Both the position numbers and the translations under genes were made by a program. 64,000 bases of DNA, taken from NCBI RefSeq assembly GCF_003937915.1, contig NZ_RHUM01000018.1, positions 1 to 64,000 on the forward strand. Reading direction: 5' to 3'. Below the pieces are notes generated by a model. It made no database searches, was not told where the DNA came from, and was given only the letters and a program-made list of their open reading frames with translations. Each line of letters opens with the position of its first letter. Position 1 is the stretch's first letter. This DNA comes from Erwinia sp. 198. GTDB lineage: Bacteria; Pseudomonadota; Gammaproteobacteria; Enterobacterales; Enterobacteriaceae. Shown piece by piece: positions 63,694-64,000 of this stretch.

Positions 63694-64000
63694 CGGCAAA
63701 ATGTCGATCTGTGTTCGATCGCTGAAAAAGCGGTCAAAGCGATGCAAAAGGCCGCATCCGCACCTTTTGCCACACAGCATAATCCGCCTTAATCGCCGTT
63801 ATGTCAGCGATCAAATGGTGTCCTGAATGCAATCCGGCAACGTTCCCGCTGCAATCACAGCGCGTCGGGTTTAATCCTGTAAACAGAGCGTTAATTGTGC
63901 GCTTAATTGCGCTTGTTTTTGTTAAAATCTCGTGCAAAACTTCCCGCGTTTTCGAATGCCGAACCCTTCTCAGCGCTGGATGCGCGCGTATAACGCGACG
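63694..64000. other. Right-end region, possible partial gene start
   Basis: Mostly noncoding. A -10-like TTAAAAT near 63922 and a plus-strand frame that opens at a GTG (63932) or ATG (63956) and stays open to the end of the window could be the start of the next gene. Only about 20 codons are visible and there is no recognised family. Confidence 0.3.

Overview
The window looks like chromosomal DNA of a member of the Enterobacterales, probably Erwiniaceae (Mixta/Pantoea/Erwinia type). The right two thirds are GC-rich and carry the E. coli-like neighbourhood ypdK-alaC-ypdA-ypdB-glk-ypeC-mntH-nupC and a tRNA-Ala(GGC). They also carry genes common in plant- and insect-associated enterics: indolepyruvate decarboxylase and an organosulfur operon. 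The genus is an inference from gene content; no 16S or other marker gene is present.

Layout. (1) 1-1857: a low-complexity, contig-end-like start, an 8-bp tandem repeat and a family 9 glycosyltransferase. (2) 1909-28517: an AT-rich integrated element of about 26.6 kb in the 3' end of tRNA-Arg(CCT). It is bounded by identical 24-bp direct repeats, has matching 21-bp arm-type repeats just inside both ends, a tyrosine integrase at the left and an AlpA-like factor at the right. A MobC-like protein and a MOBP-like relaxase, without any conjugation apparatus, make it look like an integrative mobilizable element. Its cargo is: (a) a three-gene operon of a membrane-anchored Nudix protein, a UMP-kinase-like protein and a dCTP-deaminase-like protein; (b) a four-gene operon of an adenine-type DNA methyltransferase, a phosphoribosyltransferase-like protein, a P-loop ATPase and an unrecognised partner; (c) an offensive block with a probable two-TM immunity protein, a DUF4225 effector-like protein and an orphan Hcp; (d) a TIR-domain protein followed by a membrane protein; (e) three overlapping tyrosine recombinase genes plus a small coiled-coil gene, which looks like a second mobile module nested in the first.

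(3) 28518-30410: decayed DNA, a DUF333 lipoprotein and two short unknown genes. (4) 30.5-43.3 kb: malic enzyme, chemotaxis receptor, YbdG-type mechanosensitive channel, YhjX-type transporter, SMP-30 hydrolase, small lipoproteins, UspA-type protein, and an IclR regulator divergent from a DHA2/HlyD efflux pair with two palindromic operators between them. (5) 43.4-55.5 kb: ypdK, alaC, an acetyltransferase, ypdA/ypdB, glk, ipdC, an aldo-keto reductase, ypeC, mntH (MntR- and Fur-type boxes upstream) and nupC. (6) 55.6-60.1 kb: a sulfur operon (flavin-dependent monooxygenase, periplasmic binding protein, cysteine dioxygenase, multi-rhodanese) preceded by an unusual leader region. (7) 60.4-63.6 kb: SDR, phosphomannose-isomerase-type protein, alpha/beta hydrolase and tRNA-Ala.

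How the genes work together. The YpdA/YpdB sensor-regulator pair and its known target yhjX lie within 10 kb of each other, and the yhjX promoter carries the direct repeat known to bind YpdB, so a local pyruvate-responsive circuit can be read from the sequence. The tRNA-Arg island combines defence-like and weapon-like cargo. Operons (a) and (b) are the best candidates for undescribed systems.
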